DNA of 64,000 nucleotides, from contig NZ_JARDJI010000007.1 in assembly GCF_039907765.1 (NCBI RefSeq), positions 142,408-206,407 on the forward strand, read 5' to 3'. The notes under the pieces are model-generated. The model saw only the letters and a list, made by a program, of their open reading frames with translations, did not search any database and was not told where the DNA came from. This DNA is from Aminobacter sp039907765. Its GTDB lineage: Bacteria; Pseudomonadota; Alphaproteobacteria; Rhizobiales; Rhizobiaceae. The position numbers were made by a program, and so were the translations under genes. Below are positions 16,328 through 25,179 of the stretch, piece after piece. Each line of letters opens with the position of its first letter. Within the stretch, counting starts at the first letter, position 1.

Positions 16328-17854
16328 TTACTTGGACAGGTAGGCGTTCCAGAAGTACGGCCAGGCCGAGGGCGTGAAGCCTCCGAGCTTGGGCGACTTG
16401 GCCGACAGGGCGTTGAAGTTGCCGACCTTGTAGAAGGGCGCCTCGTCATAGATCAGCTTCTGGATGTCCGACCAGATGGCGACGCGCCTTTCCGGATCCA
16501 TCTCGGTGTTGAGCGCGACCACCAGCTTGTCCTTGGCCTCGCTCGCCCACCAGCCCGGATAGGACGAAGGCAGCGGAGCGATCAACGCAGGATCCGGCAG
16601 GAAGGGGCTGTGGGTGATGAAGATGTCCCACAGCGCAGGTTCCGCGCGGCGCTGCACCAGCGTCGCCCAGTCGACCACGTCGAGCTGCACCGCAAGCCCC
16701 GCCGCCTTGAGATATTCGGCCGCGACCTGCGCCATCTTGTAGTGGAACTCGTACTGCCGGCTGGTCAGGATGCGGATCGGCTTGCCGTCGTAGCCGGCTT
16801 CGGTCGCCAGTTCCTTGGCCTTGTCCGGGTTGCCCTGGTTATAGGGCTCGATGCCGGCGTCCGACCGCCACTGATAGCCTTCGGGATAGAGGGCGCCGTC
16901 GACGGCGAAGAAGTCAGGCTTGCCGAAGGCGGCGGCCAGCATGTCCTCCGAATTGAGTGCCGCCTGCACGGCCTTGCGCAGGCCGGGCTTGGTCATCATG
17001 CCTTCCTTGTTGTTCATGATGAACATCGGCCAGCCGAAGGACTTGAGAACCAGCGGCTCGGTCTTGGCCTGGCCGTTGAGGCGATCGAAGGCCTCGACGG
17101 GCAGCAGATCGGCATAGTCGTACTGGCCGGCAATGGCGCCCTCGACACGGGTGTTGGCGTCCGGAACCGGCACGAAGCGGATCTCGTCGAGATATTGCTT
17201 GCGCGCGCCGCCAAAGCCGTCCGGCTCGCCATCGCGCGACTTGTAGCCGTCGAAGCGTACGAGCTGGAGATACTGGTCGGGCTTGCGCTCCTTGATCATG
17301 TAGGGGCCGGTGCCGACATATTCGGACAGGGTTTCGCCGATCTTCTCGGACGGCAGGACGACGGCAGCGGAGTTGTTGAAGGCGAGCAGGGCCGTCAGCG
17401 GCGCGAAGGGCTGCTTCAGCGTGATGCGGACGGTGTAGTCGTCGACGGCCTCGAGCTTGTCGAGATTGGCGGCGACGAGCTTGCCGCGCGAGGCGACCTC
17501 CAGCCAGCGCTTCAGCGAGGCGACCACGTCCTCGGAGGTCATCGCCGAGCCGTCGTGGAAGACGATGCCCTGGCGTAGCTTGATGGTGTGCACCTTGCCG
17601 TCGGCGGAGACCTCCGGCAGGCCCTCGGCCAGCAGCGGCGTGACGTTCCAGTTCTTGTCGAACGTGTAGAGTGTCTCGAAGAAGTGCTGCGTGACCATGC
17701 CGAGCAGGTCGCCCGTCGCGGTCATCGGATCGAGCGTGGTCAGTTCGCCGATCGTCGCGACGTTGACGACGCCGCCTCGTTCCTGTGCAAATGCCTGTGT
17801 CGTTGCCAGCATGCTCGCGCCTGCCAGACCTGCGATAATCAGTTTCCTCAGCAT
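16328..17854 (-). CDS. Periplasmic substrate-binding protein of a peptide-type ABC transporter
   Basis: The 508-residue protein starts with a signal peptide (MLRKLIIAGLAGASMLATTQAFA, cleavage near residue 23) and has the SBP family 5 pattern: LDPMTATGDLLGMVTQHFFETLYTFD, WNVTPLLAEGLPEVSADGKVHTIKLRQGIVFHDG and VGTGPYMIKE. Family members bind peptides, opines, nickel or glycosides, so the ligand cannot be named. The leader has AAAGGGAGG six bases before the ATG, which could pair with the CTCCTCCC loops at 9.06-9.66 kb. It is encoded 41 bases behind the creatininase-family gene. Confidence 0.92.
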   Translation of the reverse strand: MLRKLIIAGLAGASMLATTQAFAQERGGVVNVATIGELTTLDPMTATGDLLGMVTQHFFETLYTFDKNWNVTPLLAEGLPEVSADGKVHTIKLRQGIVFHDGSAMTSEDVVASLKRWLEVASRGKLVAANLDKLEAVDDYTVRITLKQPFAPLTALLAFNNSAAVVLPSEKIGETLSEYVGTGPYMIKERKPDQYLQLVRFDGYKSRDGEPDGFGGARKQYLDEIRFVPVPDANTRVEGAIAGQYDYADLLPVEAFDRLNGQAKTEPLVLKSFGWPMFIMNNKEGMMTKPGLRKAVQAALNSEDMLAAAFGKPDFFAVDGALYPEGYQWRSDAGIEPYNQGNPDKAKELATEAGYDGKPIRILTSRQYEFHYKMAQVAAEYLKAAGLAVQLDVVDWATLVQRRAEPALWDIFITHSPFLPDPALIAPLPSSYPGWWASEAKDKLVVALNTEMDPERRVAIWSDIQKLIYDEAPFYKVGNFNALSAKSPKLGGFTPSAWPYFWNAYLSK

Positions 17855-17894
17855 GTTCGCCTCCCTTTATCCATTCGAAGTGCTGGTGAAGTAT

Positions 17895-18656
17895 TCAGTT
17901 AGCCTTTGCCAGTGACGCGATGACGCGCTCCATCTGGTCGACCACGGCCTCGGTGATGCGCTCGCCCTTGGCGGCTGTCGCGGTCGACGGATCGCCGACC
18001 ACGCCGGTGCCCCCCGACATCTGGTGCATGGTGCGGAACAGCGCGCCGCGGGCGGCGCGGATCATGTCGGCGTTGGCCCAGTCGAAGGTCTCGACATAGG
18101 ACATGTCGCCGATCAGCTCGCGGCGCACGCTGTCGGGCGCCGCCAGCAGCATCAGCGAGGTCTCGAACTCGCAGGCGTGGTTGACGCCGGCGAAGCCGCT
18201 TTCCCGGATCGCTTCGAGCTCTGGTGCCGCAAGGCGCCACCAGGTGAGCATGGCCATGCGGCAGTCGCGATGGCGCGAGCCGAAGGTTTCGAGCAGCACC
18301 TGTCCGATGGCCTGGTTGCCGCCGTGGCTGTTGAACAGGACGATGTTGGTGAAGCCGTGGCGCACCACGCTTTCCAGTATGTCGCCGACATAGGCGAGGA
18401 AGGTCTCGTGGCGGATGCTCAGCGTCCCGGCAAATTCCATATGGTGCTCGGAGCAGCAGACCTTGACCTGCGGCAGGATGAGAACCTGATCGCCCATCCG
18501 CGCCTCCAGCCGGTCGAGGAAATGGCCGCCGATGGCGACGTCGGTGTCGATCGCAAGGTGCGGCCCGTGCTGCTCGATGGCGGCGACGTTGAGCACGACC
18601 GGGATCGACCGATCCAATCCGGCGAACTCGTTTGTGGTGAGTTTTTCCCAGCGCAT
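17895..18656 (-). CDS. Creatininase-family metal-dependent amidohydrolase
   Basis: The 253-residue protein keeps the metal-ligand pattern of the creatininase family: E28-Q-H30-G-x-H with D37/D39 following, NSHGGN with H111, and HACEFETS with H160 and E163. These enzymes hydrolyse cyclic or linear amides, for example creatinine, formamidopyrimidines, or glycocyamidine-like substrates. The partner genes (enolase-superfamily enzyme, transporter, RidA) suggest opening of an imported cyclic or acyl amide. It starts 12 bases after the enolase-superfamily stop. Confidence 0.9.
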   Translation of the reverse strand: MRWEKLTTNEFAGLDRSIPVVLNVAAIEQHGPHLAIDTDVAIGGHFLDRLEARMGDQVLILPQVKVCCSEHHMEFAGTLSIRHETFLAYVGDILESVVRHGFTNIVLFNSHGGNQAIGQVLLETFGSRHRDCRMAMLTWWRLAAPELEAIRESGFAGVNHACEFETSLMLLAAPDSVRRELIGDMSYVETFDWANADMIRAARGALFRTMHQMSGGTGVVGDPSTATAAKGERITEAVVDQMERVIASLAKAN

Positions 18657-18668
18657 CTGCGTCTACCC

Positions 18669-19817
18669 TCAGGCGATGGTGCGTTCGGAGGTGCGGAAGC
18701 GCGCGAGCGCGGCCTCGTCGAGCTTGACGCCGAGGCCCGGGCCGTCGCTCGGAATGCGCACATGGGGCGGCTCGAAGGCGAGCGGGGTCTCCAGCAGATC
18801 GTGCGAGCGGATCATGCGGCCGAAGATGTCGCCCGGCCAGACGCAGCTCCTGGCCGCGGCCGACTGGTGCACGTACATCGCCTCGAGGATGCCGAGATCG
18901 ACCTCGGAGCCATGCCAGCAATAGAGGCCGGCGGTCGCGGCGATGTGGTCGAGCGCCTGGAACTTGGCGAGGCCGCCGTTGAAGTTGAAGCCGTCCACCG
19001 CATTGTGGGCGAGCGCGTTGATGGCGTCGTGCGGGCGCTGGCCCTGGTAGATGTAGGGCAGGGAGACGTGCAGCACGATCGGGATGGAGGAGAAGCGGCG
19101 CAGCTCGGCGAAGTCGAGCAGCATCCAGCGCGGCAGCGGATCCTCGAGCAGCAGCACGTTGCCGACCGCCTCGAGCTCGCGGATGATGCGCCGCGCGTTG
19201 CCCGAATTCTCCCAGCGCTGGTTGGGGTCGAAGATCACCTTCATGCCCGGCGCATGCTGCTTGATCTCGGCGCACCAGCCGGCGACGTCGTCCTCGAGGT
19301 CGCACTTGAACTTGATGACCTTGTAGCCCTGTTCCTGGTACTTGCGCACCCAGGGGCCCACTTCCTCCATCGTGCGGTGGCTCGACCACGCGCTCACGGG
19401 CACGTGCTCGCGGACGGCGCCGCCGAGCAGGCAATGCATCGGCACGCCGAGCGACTTGGCATAGGCGTCCCAGATCGCGCATTCGAAACCGTCATATTCG
19501 CGGCACAGCGGCAGCGGCAGGTCCTGCAGGGTCAGGTCCATGATCGACTGGCCGAGCAGGTTGGCGCAGATCGCCTCGATGCGCGGCCATTCGTGGTCGC
19601 GATAGAACTCGCCGAGGCCAACGGTGCCGTCGGCAAGCGTCATGCGCAGGATGAGCTTGGGAAGCTCGTCGAACTGCATGCTCCAGGCGGCCTTGCCGCC
19701 GACGGGCAGCATGTGCAGCGGCTTGGCCAGGCTGTCGGAATTGATGACGCCCTTGTGGGCCGGCACGACGACCTCATCGAAGCGGAAGGAAACGATGGTC
19801 TTGTCGGTGACAGGCAT
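18669..19817 (-). CDS. Enolase-superfamily (mandelate racemase/muconate lactonizing-like) protein with an incomplete metal site
   Basis: The 382-residue protein has the N-terminal capping domain and C-terminal barrel of the MR/MLE group. Visible catalytic-position residues are Lys169-x-Lys171 (VIKFKCD), Asp197 (IFDPNQ), Glu225 (LLEDPLPR), Asp275 and His302 (CWHGSE). Where the third metal ligand is expected, after IPIVL, the sequence reads H250-V251 instead of Gly-Glu. It may therefore bind metal differently or have a changed chemistry, or use a nearby residue. First structural gene behind the RpiR operator candidate; substrate unknown, probably an acid or amino-acid derivative. Confidence 0.85.
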   Translation of the reverse strand: MPVTDKTIVSFRFDEVVVPAHKGVINSDSLAKPLHMLPVGGKAAWSMQFDELPKLILRMTLADGTVGLGEFYRDHEWPRIEAICANLLGQSIMDLTLQDLPLPLCREYDGFECAIWDAYAKSLGVPMHCLLGGAVREHVPVSAWSSHRTMEEVGPWVRKYQEQGYKVIKFKCDLEDDVAGWCAEIKQHAPGMKVIFDPNQRWENSGNARRIIRELEAVGNVLLLEDPLPRWMLLDFAELRRFSSIPIVLHVSLPYIYQGQRPHDAINALAHNAVDGFNFNGGLAKFQALDHIAATAGLYCWHGSEVDLGILEAMYVHQSAAARSCVWPGDIFGRMIRSHDLLETPLAFEPPHVRIPSDGPGLGVKLDEAALARFRTSERTIA

Positions 19818-19856
19818 GGTCGGCTTTCGGCTCGCTGTTGGAACGAAACCGAGAAT

Positions 19857-19869
19857 GTAGTTTTACTAC
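19857..19869. promoter_or_regulatory. Palindromic operator candidate for the RpiR regulator
   Basis: GTAGT-TTT-ACTAC is a perfect 13-base palindrome about 40 bases upstream of the enolase-superfamily start. With the preceding T it resembles the HexR-type (RpiR family) operator pattern TGTARTwwwwYTACA. A second imperfect inverted repeat, GTAAAATTTCAC, lies at 19891-19902. The AT content here is clearly higher than in the flanking genes. Confidence 0.5.
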
Positions 19870-19984
19870 GATAATGTCAATCTTTGCGGAGTAAAATTTC
19901 ACATAGAATTGAAAGCCGCGACGATACCGCCCCGGCTGATGCCGCGGAGAGACAAATTCGGTGCGGTGAGGGCAGGGGCGAGCG

Positions 19985-20869
19985 TCAGTCGCCGACGGGC
20001 TGGCTGTCGGTGCTGCCGTGCAGCGCCACCAGCGTCGAACGGGCGCGCCAGAGTTTCTTGCCGACGGTGTTGCGCCGGCGTGCGCCGATCAGCGTCGAAA
20101 TGCAGTCGAGCACGAAGAGCTGCCCGTAGCGTCCGCGATTGGGCATGTAGAAGAACTTCTCTTCGTCGAAGGCAACCAGCGGCACGTTGATCGATGCCTG
20201 CTGGGCGAGGGGGCTGCCGGGATGTGTGACGGTGACCACCTTGGCGCCGAGCGACAGGGCGATCTGCGCGCTGTCGACGAGCGAGCGCGGCTTGCCGGTG
20301 ACCGAGAAGATGAACAGCACGTCGTCGGCCTCGACCGTCGAGGCGATGATGCGCTGCTTGTAGGGGTCGGCGGTGGCCGACACGGCGATGTCGAGGCGGA
20401 ACAGGCGGTTCTCGGCCTCGCGGGCGACGTTGGCGGAGCTGCCGCCGACGCCGAAGCAGAACGTGCGCCGCGCCGCATGGATCAGGTTGGCGGCCTGCTC
20501 GAGGGCCGCAGGGTCGCGCTGGGCGAAGGCGTTGGCCAGCGCCTGGCTGGTCGCGTCGTAGACGTGCTGGGCAACGTCCGGCCCGGTCTCGGCGGCCGAT
20601 GTCCGTTCCGCCGCGATGTACATGCGGCCGATCGCATAGTCCTGCGCGAGCCTGATCTTGAAATCGGTGAAGCCGTCGCAGCCGATACGGCGGGCAAAGC
20701 GGATGATCGTCGGCTCGCTGACCTTGGCCTTCGCCGCAAGGTCCTTGATCGGCAGGCGCGTCGCGGCCTCGATGTCGTCGAGGATGACGTTGGCGATGGC
20801 GCGGTCCGCCGGATTCATCTCTCCGTTTTCGATGCGGAGCCGGTCGATGAGGCTGGTCTGGTTTGCCAT
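19985..20869 (-). CDS. MurR/RpiR-family transcriptional regulator
   Basis: The 294-residue protein has an N-terminal RpiR helix-turn-helix (about residues 40-77, IKDLAAKAKVSEPTIIRFARRIG) and a C-terminal SIS sugar-isomerase-like sensing domain (FCFGVGGSSANVAREAENRLFRLD and VLFIFSVTGKPRSLVDSA). Regulators of this family usually respond to phosphorylated sugars or pathway intermediates. It is encoded in line with and upstream of the catabolic cluster, with a 167-base gap that contains the operator candidate, so it probably controls the enolase-creatininase-transporter genes. Confidence 0.92.
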   Translation of the reverse strand: MANQTSLIDRLRIENGEMNPADRAIANVILDDIEAATRLPIKDLAAKAKVSEPTIIRFARRIGCDGFTDFKIRLAQDYAIGRMYIAAERTSAAETGPDVAQHVYDATSQALANAFAQRDPAALEQAANLIHAARRTFCFGVGGSSANVAREAENRLFRLDIAVSATADPYKQRIIASTVEADDVLFIFSVTGKPRSLVDSAQIALSLGAKVVTVTHPGSPLAQQASINVPLVAFDEEKFFYMPNRGRYGQLFVLDCISTLIGARRRNTVGKKLWRARSTLVALHGSTDSQPVGD

Positions 20870-21058
20870 GTGGCCTTCGCTGCCGAGTCTGGGTCGGCCG
20901 ATCCTAGGTCATGTCGTCAGGAATCCAAGGGGCCCCTGTCTTCCGCGACACGGCACGCCGTACGGCCCCCGGATATCCACGCCCGCCATGGCGTCGCGAC
21001 AAGGCTTGCAATAACATCCCGTCAAATGCGGCGGCTGCCGCGAGCGGAGGAAAGTGAG

Positions 21059-21376
21059 ATGGACGAACCCGATCGTTGGCGCCAGATGTCGAGCGCGCCG
21101 AAGGACGGCAGCCGGATCCTGGTCACGGTGCGACCGGTCGAGCAGGGGCCGGCCGAGGTGGACGTGGCCTACTGGGCGCGGACCGACCAGTTCGGCAGCG
21201 AAGGCTGGCGCGCCGCCGATTCATATCCGGGCTGCGTCATCGGCTATGCCGAGCCGGAACTGAAGTGCTGGATGCCGCTGCCGCAAGCCAATCTGGGCAA
21301 GAACGCGGCCAAGGCCTTTGCGATGCCGCAGCCTTGGGAAGGCGACGAAATCGAGGTGGACGGGTCGGGCATCTGA
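21059..21376 (+). CDS. Small conserved hypothetical protein
   Basis: The 105-residue acidic protein begins MDEPDRWRQMSSAPKDGSRI and contains EVDVAYWARTD and KCWMPLPQAN. The opening W-x-x-M-x-S-A-P-K-D-G pattern is widespread in short rhizobial and phage-encoded hypothetical proteins of unknown function. GCGGAGGAAAG lies just upstream of the ATG. No signal peptide or transmembrane helix is seen. It stands alone between rpiR (divergent) and tRNA-Leu (convergent). Confidence 0.75.
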   Translation: MDEPDRWRQMSSAPKDGSRILVTVRPVEQGPAEVDVAYWARTDQFGSEGWRAADSYPGCVIGYAEPELKCWMPLPQANLGKNAAKAFAMPQPWEGDEIEVDGSGI

Positions 21377-21431
21377 GCCGGGGCGTGTGGCTACCCGAAC
21401 AGGCCGGCTGGCGGAGGCTGGCTGAGATGGC

Positions 21432-21516
21432 TGGTGCGGATGATAGGAGTCGAACCTACACGCCTCTCGGCACTGGAACCTAAATCCAGGGCGTCTACCA
21501 GTTCCGCCACATCCGC
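21432..21516 (-). tRNA. tRNA-Leu (anticodon UAG)
   Basis: On the minus strand a full cloverleaf can be drawn: acceptor arms GCGGATG/CATCCGC, discriminator A and an encoded CCA end, a long variable arm (GTGCCGAGAGGCGT region) as in class II tRNAs, and an anticodon stem CTGGA/TCCAG around the loop TTTAGGT, giving UAG, which reads leucine CUA codons. Confidence 0.96.
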
Positions 21517-21857
21517 ATGCGACCGCAAATCCCATGTCGCCATCATTCTGTCAATCTCGCGGAGGAAATCGGCTTGGCCGGGAGAAATGGCGAAGATGGT
21601 TGAAAATTCGGCCCGCGTGTGACAAAAGGCCTGTCGAATATGACGGGACGCGAGAATCCGTCTCTGCTGGATGCGATAAGAAGTAGCAATAACAACAACT
21701 TATCGAAATCTTCGGAAGACGGCGGAACAGGTGGGCCGAAATAAGCGGTTCCGGGTTCCAATTTGCGGACTTGAAGCCACCCCCGGCAAACGAATTCGGG
21801 CAGGCTGAACGGCTGGATGCCGTCGCGCCGCGCCATACGTAGAACAAAGGTTTGATG
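21517..21857. other. Intergenic region upstream of tig
   Basis: No gene or RNA is supported here. The stretch is less GC-rich than its surroundings around 21660-21720 and presumably carries the promoters of trigger factor (plus strand) and tRNA-Leu (minus strand), but no convincing promoter elements can be pointed to. Confidence 0.5.
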
Positions 21858-23330
21858 ATGCAGGTCACCGAAACGCTCAACTCCGGTCTCAAGCGCGAGA
21901 TCAAGGTCACGGTCCCGGCCGGCGACATGGAAGCCCGCCTGGCCAAGCGGCTTTCGGATGCCAAGGACAAGGTCCGCATCAACGGCTTCCGTCCGGGCAA
22001 GGTGCCGCTTCAGCACCTGCGCAAGATGTACGGCAAGTCGTTCATGGCCGAGGTCGTCAACGAGATCCTGACCGACTCGACCCGCACGATCATCGCCGAC
22101 CGCGGCGAGAAGGCTGCCATGCAGCCCGACGTCGTGATGACCGAAGACGAAAAGGAAGCCGAGAAGATTCTCGCCGGCGGCGCCGATTTCGAATTCTCGC
22201 TGAGCTACGAAGTCATCCCGGCGATCGAGATCAAGGAATTCTCCGACATCAAGGTTTCGCGTCCGGTCTACGACGTACCGGCTAGCGAGATCGACGAGCA
22301 GGTCAAGCGCATCGCCGAGTCGGCGCGCACCTTCGAGACGAAGGCAGGCAAGGCCGCCGAGGGCGACCGCGTCACCATCGACTATGTCGGCAAGATCGAC
22401 GGCGTGGCCTTCGACGGCGGCACGGGCGGCGACCAGCCGCTGGTGCTCGGCTCGAAGGAATTCATCCCGGGCTTCGAGGACCAGCTGGTCGGCGCCAAGG
22501 CCGGCGACGAGACGCTCGTCACCGTCACCTTCCCGGAAAACTACCAGGCCGCGCACCTGGCCGGCAAGGAAGCCACCTTCGACGTCACCGTCAAGGAAGT
22601 GGCCGCTCCCGGCGCCCTCGAGATCAATGACGAGACGGCCAAGAACCTCGGCCTCGAGTCGCTCGACAAGCTGCGCGAGATCGTCCGCGGCCAGCTCGAG
22701 AACCAGTTCGGCGCCATGACGCGGCAGAAGGTGAAGCGCCAGCTGCTCGACCAGCTCGACGGCAATTACAAGTTCGAGGCGCCCTCGAAGCTGATCGAGG
22801 CCGAGTTCAACAACATCTGGGGCCAGGTCACCCGCGACCTGGAGCTCGCCGGCCGCACCTTCGCCGACGAAGAGACGACCGAAGAGGAAGCCCGCGCCGA
22901 ATACCAGCGTCTGGCCGAGCGCCGCGTGCGCCTGGGCCTCGTGCTCGCCGAGATCGGCGAGAAGGCCGGCGTGACGGTTTCCGACGAGGAGCTGCAGCGC
23001 GGCCTGTTCGACACGGTTCGCCGCTACCCGGCCAGCCAGCAGCAGGAAGTTTTCGATTTCTACCGCAACAACCCGTCGGCGCTGGTCAACCTGCGCGCGC
23101 CGTTGTTCGAGGAGAAGGTGGTCGACCACCTGCTGTCGCAGATCTCCGTCACCGACAAGAAGGTGAGCAAGGAAGAGCTGCTGGCGGACGACGAGGACGA
23201 AGCTGCCGAGAAGCCGGCCAAGAAGGCCGCGGCGAAGAAGGCCGCCAAGGCCGAGGCCGCCGAGGGCGAAGAGCCGAAGAAGAAGGCTGCTCCGAAGAAG
23301 AAAGCCGCCAAGGAAGGCGACGCCGAGTAA
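21858..23330 (+). CDS. tig: Trigger factor
   Basis: The 490-residue ribosome-bound chaperone has the three expected parts. The N-terminal ribosome-binding domain carries NGFRPGKVPLQHLRK close to the GFRxGKxP signature. The FKBP-type peptidyl-prolyl isomerase domain spans about residues 165-245 (GDRVTIDYVGKIDGVAFDGG). The helical C-terminal chaperone domain ends in a Lys/Ala-rich tail (KKAAAKKAAKAEAA) found in many alphaproteobacterial versions. The start could be the ATG at 21855 or 21858; the AAAGG site favours 21858. A strong terminator follows. Confidence 0.97.
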   Translation: MQVTETLNSGLKREIKVTVPAGDMEARLAKRLSDAKDKVRINGFRPGKVPLQHLRKMYGKSFMAEVVNEILTDSTRTIIADRGEKAAMQPDVVMTEDEKEAEKILAGGADFEFSLSYEVIPAIEIKEFSDIKVSRPVYDVPASEIDEQVKRIAESARTFETKAGKAAEGDRVTIDYVGKIDGVAFDGGTGGDQPLVLGSKEFIPGFEDQLVGAKAGDETLVTVTFPENYQAAHLAGKEATFDVTVKEVAAPGALEINDETAKNLGLESLDKLREIVRGQLENQFGAMTRQKVKRQLLDQLDGNYKFEAPSKLIEAEFNNIWGQVTRDLELAGRTFADEETTEEEARAEYQRLAERRVRLGLVLAEIGEKAGVTVSDEELQRGLFDTVRRYPASQQQEVFDFYRNNPSALVNLRAPLFEEKVVDHLLSQISVTDKKVSKEELLADDEDEAAEKPAKKAAAKKAAKAEAAEGEEPKKKAAPKKKAAKEGDAE

Positions 23331-23358
23331 GGCTGGGCCTCAAGGCAAGGTTTGAAAA

Positions 23359-23388
23359 GGCCGCCGGGAAACCGGCGGTCTTTTTGTT
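23359..23388 (+). terminator. Rho-independent terminator of tig
   Basis: GGCCGCCGG, a GAAA loop and CCGGCGGTC form a nine-pair stem (arms 23359-23367 and 23372-23380) followed by TTTTTGTTT. Confidence 0.9.
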
Positions 23389-23421
23389 TGACGTCTTGCG
23401 ATCCGCGACCGCGCATCGGTG

Positions 23422-24171
23422 TCAGATCAGTGCCAGGCCCTTCATGCTGGCAAACCCCTTACGCCCGATGATGATGTGATCGTGCACCGAAATGCCGAGC
23501 GGCTTGGCCGTGTCGATGATCGTCCTGGTCATGTCGATGTCGGCGCGTGACGGGGTCGGATCGCCCGAGGGATGGTTGTGGACGAGGATGATGGCCGTCG
23601 CCGACAGTTCCAGCGCCCGCTTGATGACCTCGCGCGGGTAGACCGGCGTGTGGTCGACCGTGCCGGTCTGCTGCACCTCGTCGGCGATCAGCGCGTTCTT
23701 CTTGTCGAGGAACAGGATGCGGAACTGCTCGCGCTCCTCGAAGGCCATCGACGCGCGGCAGTAGTCCAGCACCTGTGCCCAGGACGATAGCACCTCGCGG
23801 CCGCTGATCTCGCCGCGCGCCATGCGCTTCGCCGCCGCCGCGATGACCTTGAGGTCGAGCGCCACCGATGCGCCCACCCCCTTGACCTCCTGGAGCAGGC
23901 TCGCAGGCGCGCCGAGCACCTCCGCCAGCGTACCGAAGCGCGCCAGCAGTGCCTTTGCCACCGGCTTGGTGTCGGCGCGGGGGATCAACCGGAACAGCAG
24001 CAGTTCGAGCAACTCGTAGTCGGCGAGCGCGTCCTCTGCCCCAGAGAAACGCTCGCGCAGCCGTTCGCGATGGCCGAGATAGTGAGGCTTGTCAGGCGCA
24101 GGACCGCTTTTGACGGGCGGCACCGGCTGCTCGCCGAAGAACCCGCGCTCGTCGTGTTCGTTGCTGCCCAT
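23422..24171 (-). CDS. radC: RadC-family JAB/MPN domain protein
   Basis: The 249-residue protein has helix-hairpin-helix-like N-terminal segments (YELLELLLFRLIPRADTKPVAKALL) and a C-terminal JAB metal-binding domain with HNHPSGDPTPSRADIDMT. Despite the historical name, a DNA repair function is not established for the family; a metalloprotease-like or DNA-structure role is suspected. Its start lies 37 bases after the map stop, so both genes probably share a transcript. Confidence 0.93.
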   Translation of the reverse strand: MGSNEHDERGFFGEQPVPPVKSGPAPDKPHYLGHRERLRERFSGAEDALADYELLELLLFRLIPRADTKPVAKALLARFGTLAEVLGAPASLLQEVKGVGASVALDLKVIAAAAKRMARGEISGREVLSSWAQVLDYCRASMAFEEREQFRILFLDKKNALIADEVQQTGTVDHTPVYPREVIKRALELSATAIILVHNHPSGDPTPSRADIDMTRTIIDTAKPLGISVHDHIIIGRKGFASMKGLALI

Positions 24172-24208
24172 TCGCCGCCCCCGCCGGTCCGCAGCCGGCC
24201 GGGCGATC

Positions 24209-25036
24209 TTATGCGGGCAGGCCCGGGCGGTCGAGCCCCTTGGGCGACAACGTGAAGATCTCGCAGCCGGTGGCCGTGACGCCGACGGTGTGCTCGTACT
24301 GCGCCGACAGCGAGCGGTCGCGCGTCACGGCCGTCCAGCCGTCGGAAAGCACCTTCACATGCGGGCGGCCGAGATTGATCATCGGCTCGATCGTGAAGAT
24401 CATGCCCTCGCGCATCTCGACGCCTTCGTTGACATTGCCGTAGTGCAGGATGTTCGGCGCGTCGTGGAACAGCGCGCCGACGCCGTGGCCGCAGAAGTCG
24501 CGCACGACCGAGCAGCGCTCGGCCTCGGCAAAGGTCTGGATCGCAGCACCGATCGCACCCGTCCGCGCGCCCGGCCGCACGGCCTCGATGCCGCGCATCA
24601 GGCACTCGTGCGTCACTTCGAGCAGCCGTTCGGCGGCGCGCTTGATCGTGCCTACCGGATACATGCGGCTCGAATCGCCATGCCAGCCGTCGAGGATGTA
24701 GGTGACGTCGATGTTGACGACGTCGCCTTCGCGCAGCGGCTTGTTGTCGGGGATGCCATGGCAGACGACGTGGTTGATCGAGGTGCAGCAGGATTTCGTG
24801 TAGCCGCGATAGTTGAGCGTGGCGGGCACCGCGCCGTGGTCCATGCCGAACTCGAAGACGAAGCGGTCGATCGCCTCGGTCGTCACGCCGGGTGCGACGC
24901 GGTCGGCCAGCTCGTCGAGGCATCGTGCCGTGAGTTGGCAGGCCTTGCGCATGCCTTCGAAGGCATCGGCTCCGTAGAGCCGGATCTGGCCCGTATTCCT
25001 GAGGGGCGCCGTTGCGGCGTCGAGATAGCTGACCAT
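24209..25036 (-). CDS. map: Type I methionine aminopeptidase
   Basis: The 275-residue enzyme removes the N-terminal Met from nascent proteins. The five metal ligands of the family are visible in order: the Asp in NIDVTYILDGWHGDSS, the second Asp following it, His in FCGHGVGALFHDAPN, Glu in FTIEPMIN and Glu in SAQYEHTVGVT. The ATG at 25036 is chosen by comparison with family length; the frame stays open upstream through unrelated sequence, and the site upstream of this ATG is weak. The radC gene follows. Confidence 0.96.
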   Translation of the reverse strand: MVSYLDAATAPLRNTGQIRLYGADAFEGMRKACQLTARCLDELADRVAPGVTTEAIDRFVFEFGMDHGAVPATLNYRGYTKSCCTSINHVVCHGIPDNKPLREGDVVNIDVTYILDGWHGDSSRMYPVGTIKRAAERLLEVTHECLMRGIEAVRPGARTGAIGAAIQTFAEAERCSVVRDFCGHGVGALFHDAPNILHYGNVNEGVEMREGMIFTIEPMINLGRPHVKVLSDGWTAVTRDRSLSAQYEHTVGVTATGCEIFTLSPKGLDRPGLPA

Positions 25037-25179
25037 GGACTTCTGCCGGATAAGTTCGGATTGCTCGCAAAGGGCATGCGAGGCATCGCCGCAGATTTGG
25101 CACCGGACGCGTCCGGATTCAACCCGCAAAGGCGATGGCGCGCGCTTTTGCGGCGCCCGGCCGCCCAAAAAGGCGACGG

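Noticed and set aside
25037..25179. In-frame upstream extension of methionine aminopeptidase with a CQIC-like cysteine cluster (CQICGDASHALC), reminiscent of the zinc finger of eukaryotic MetAP1.
   Set aside because: The frame stays open far upstream into the SH3 gene on the same strand, so openness is chance; bacterial type I enzymes begin where ATG 25036 places the start.
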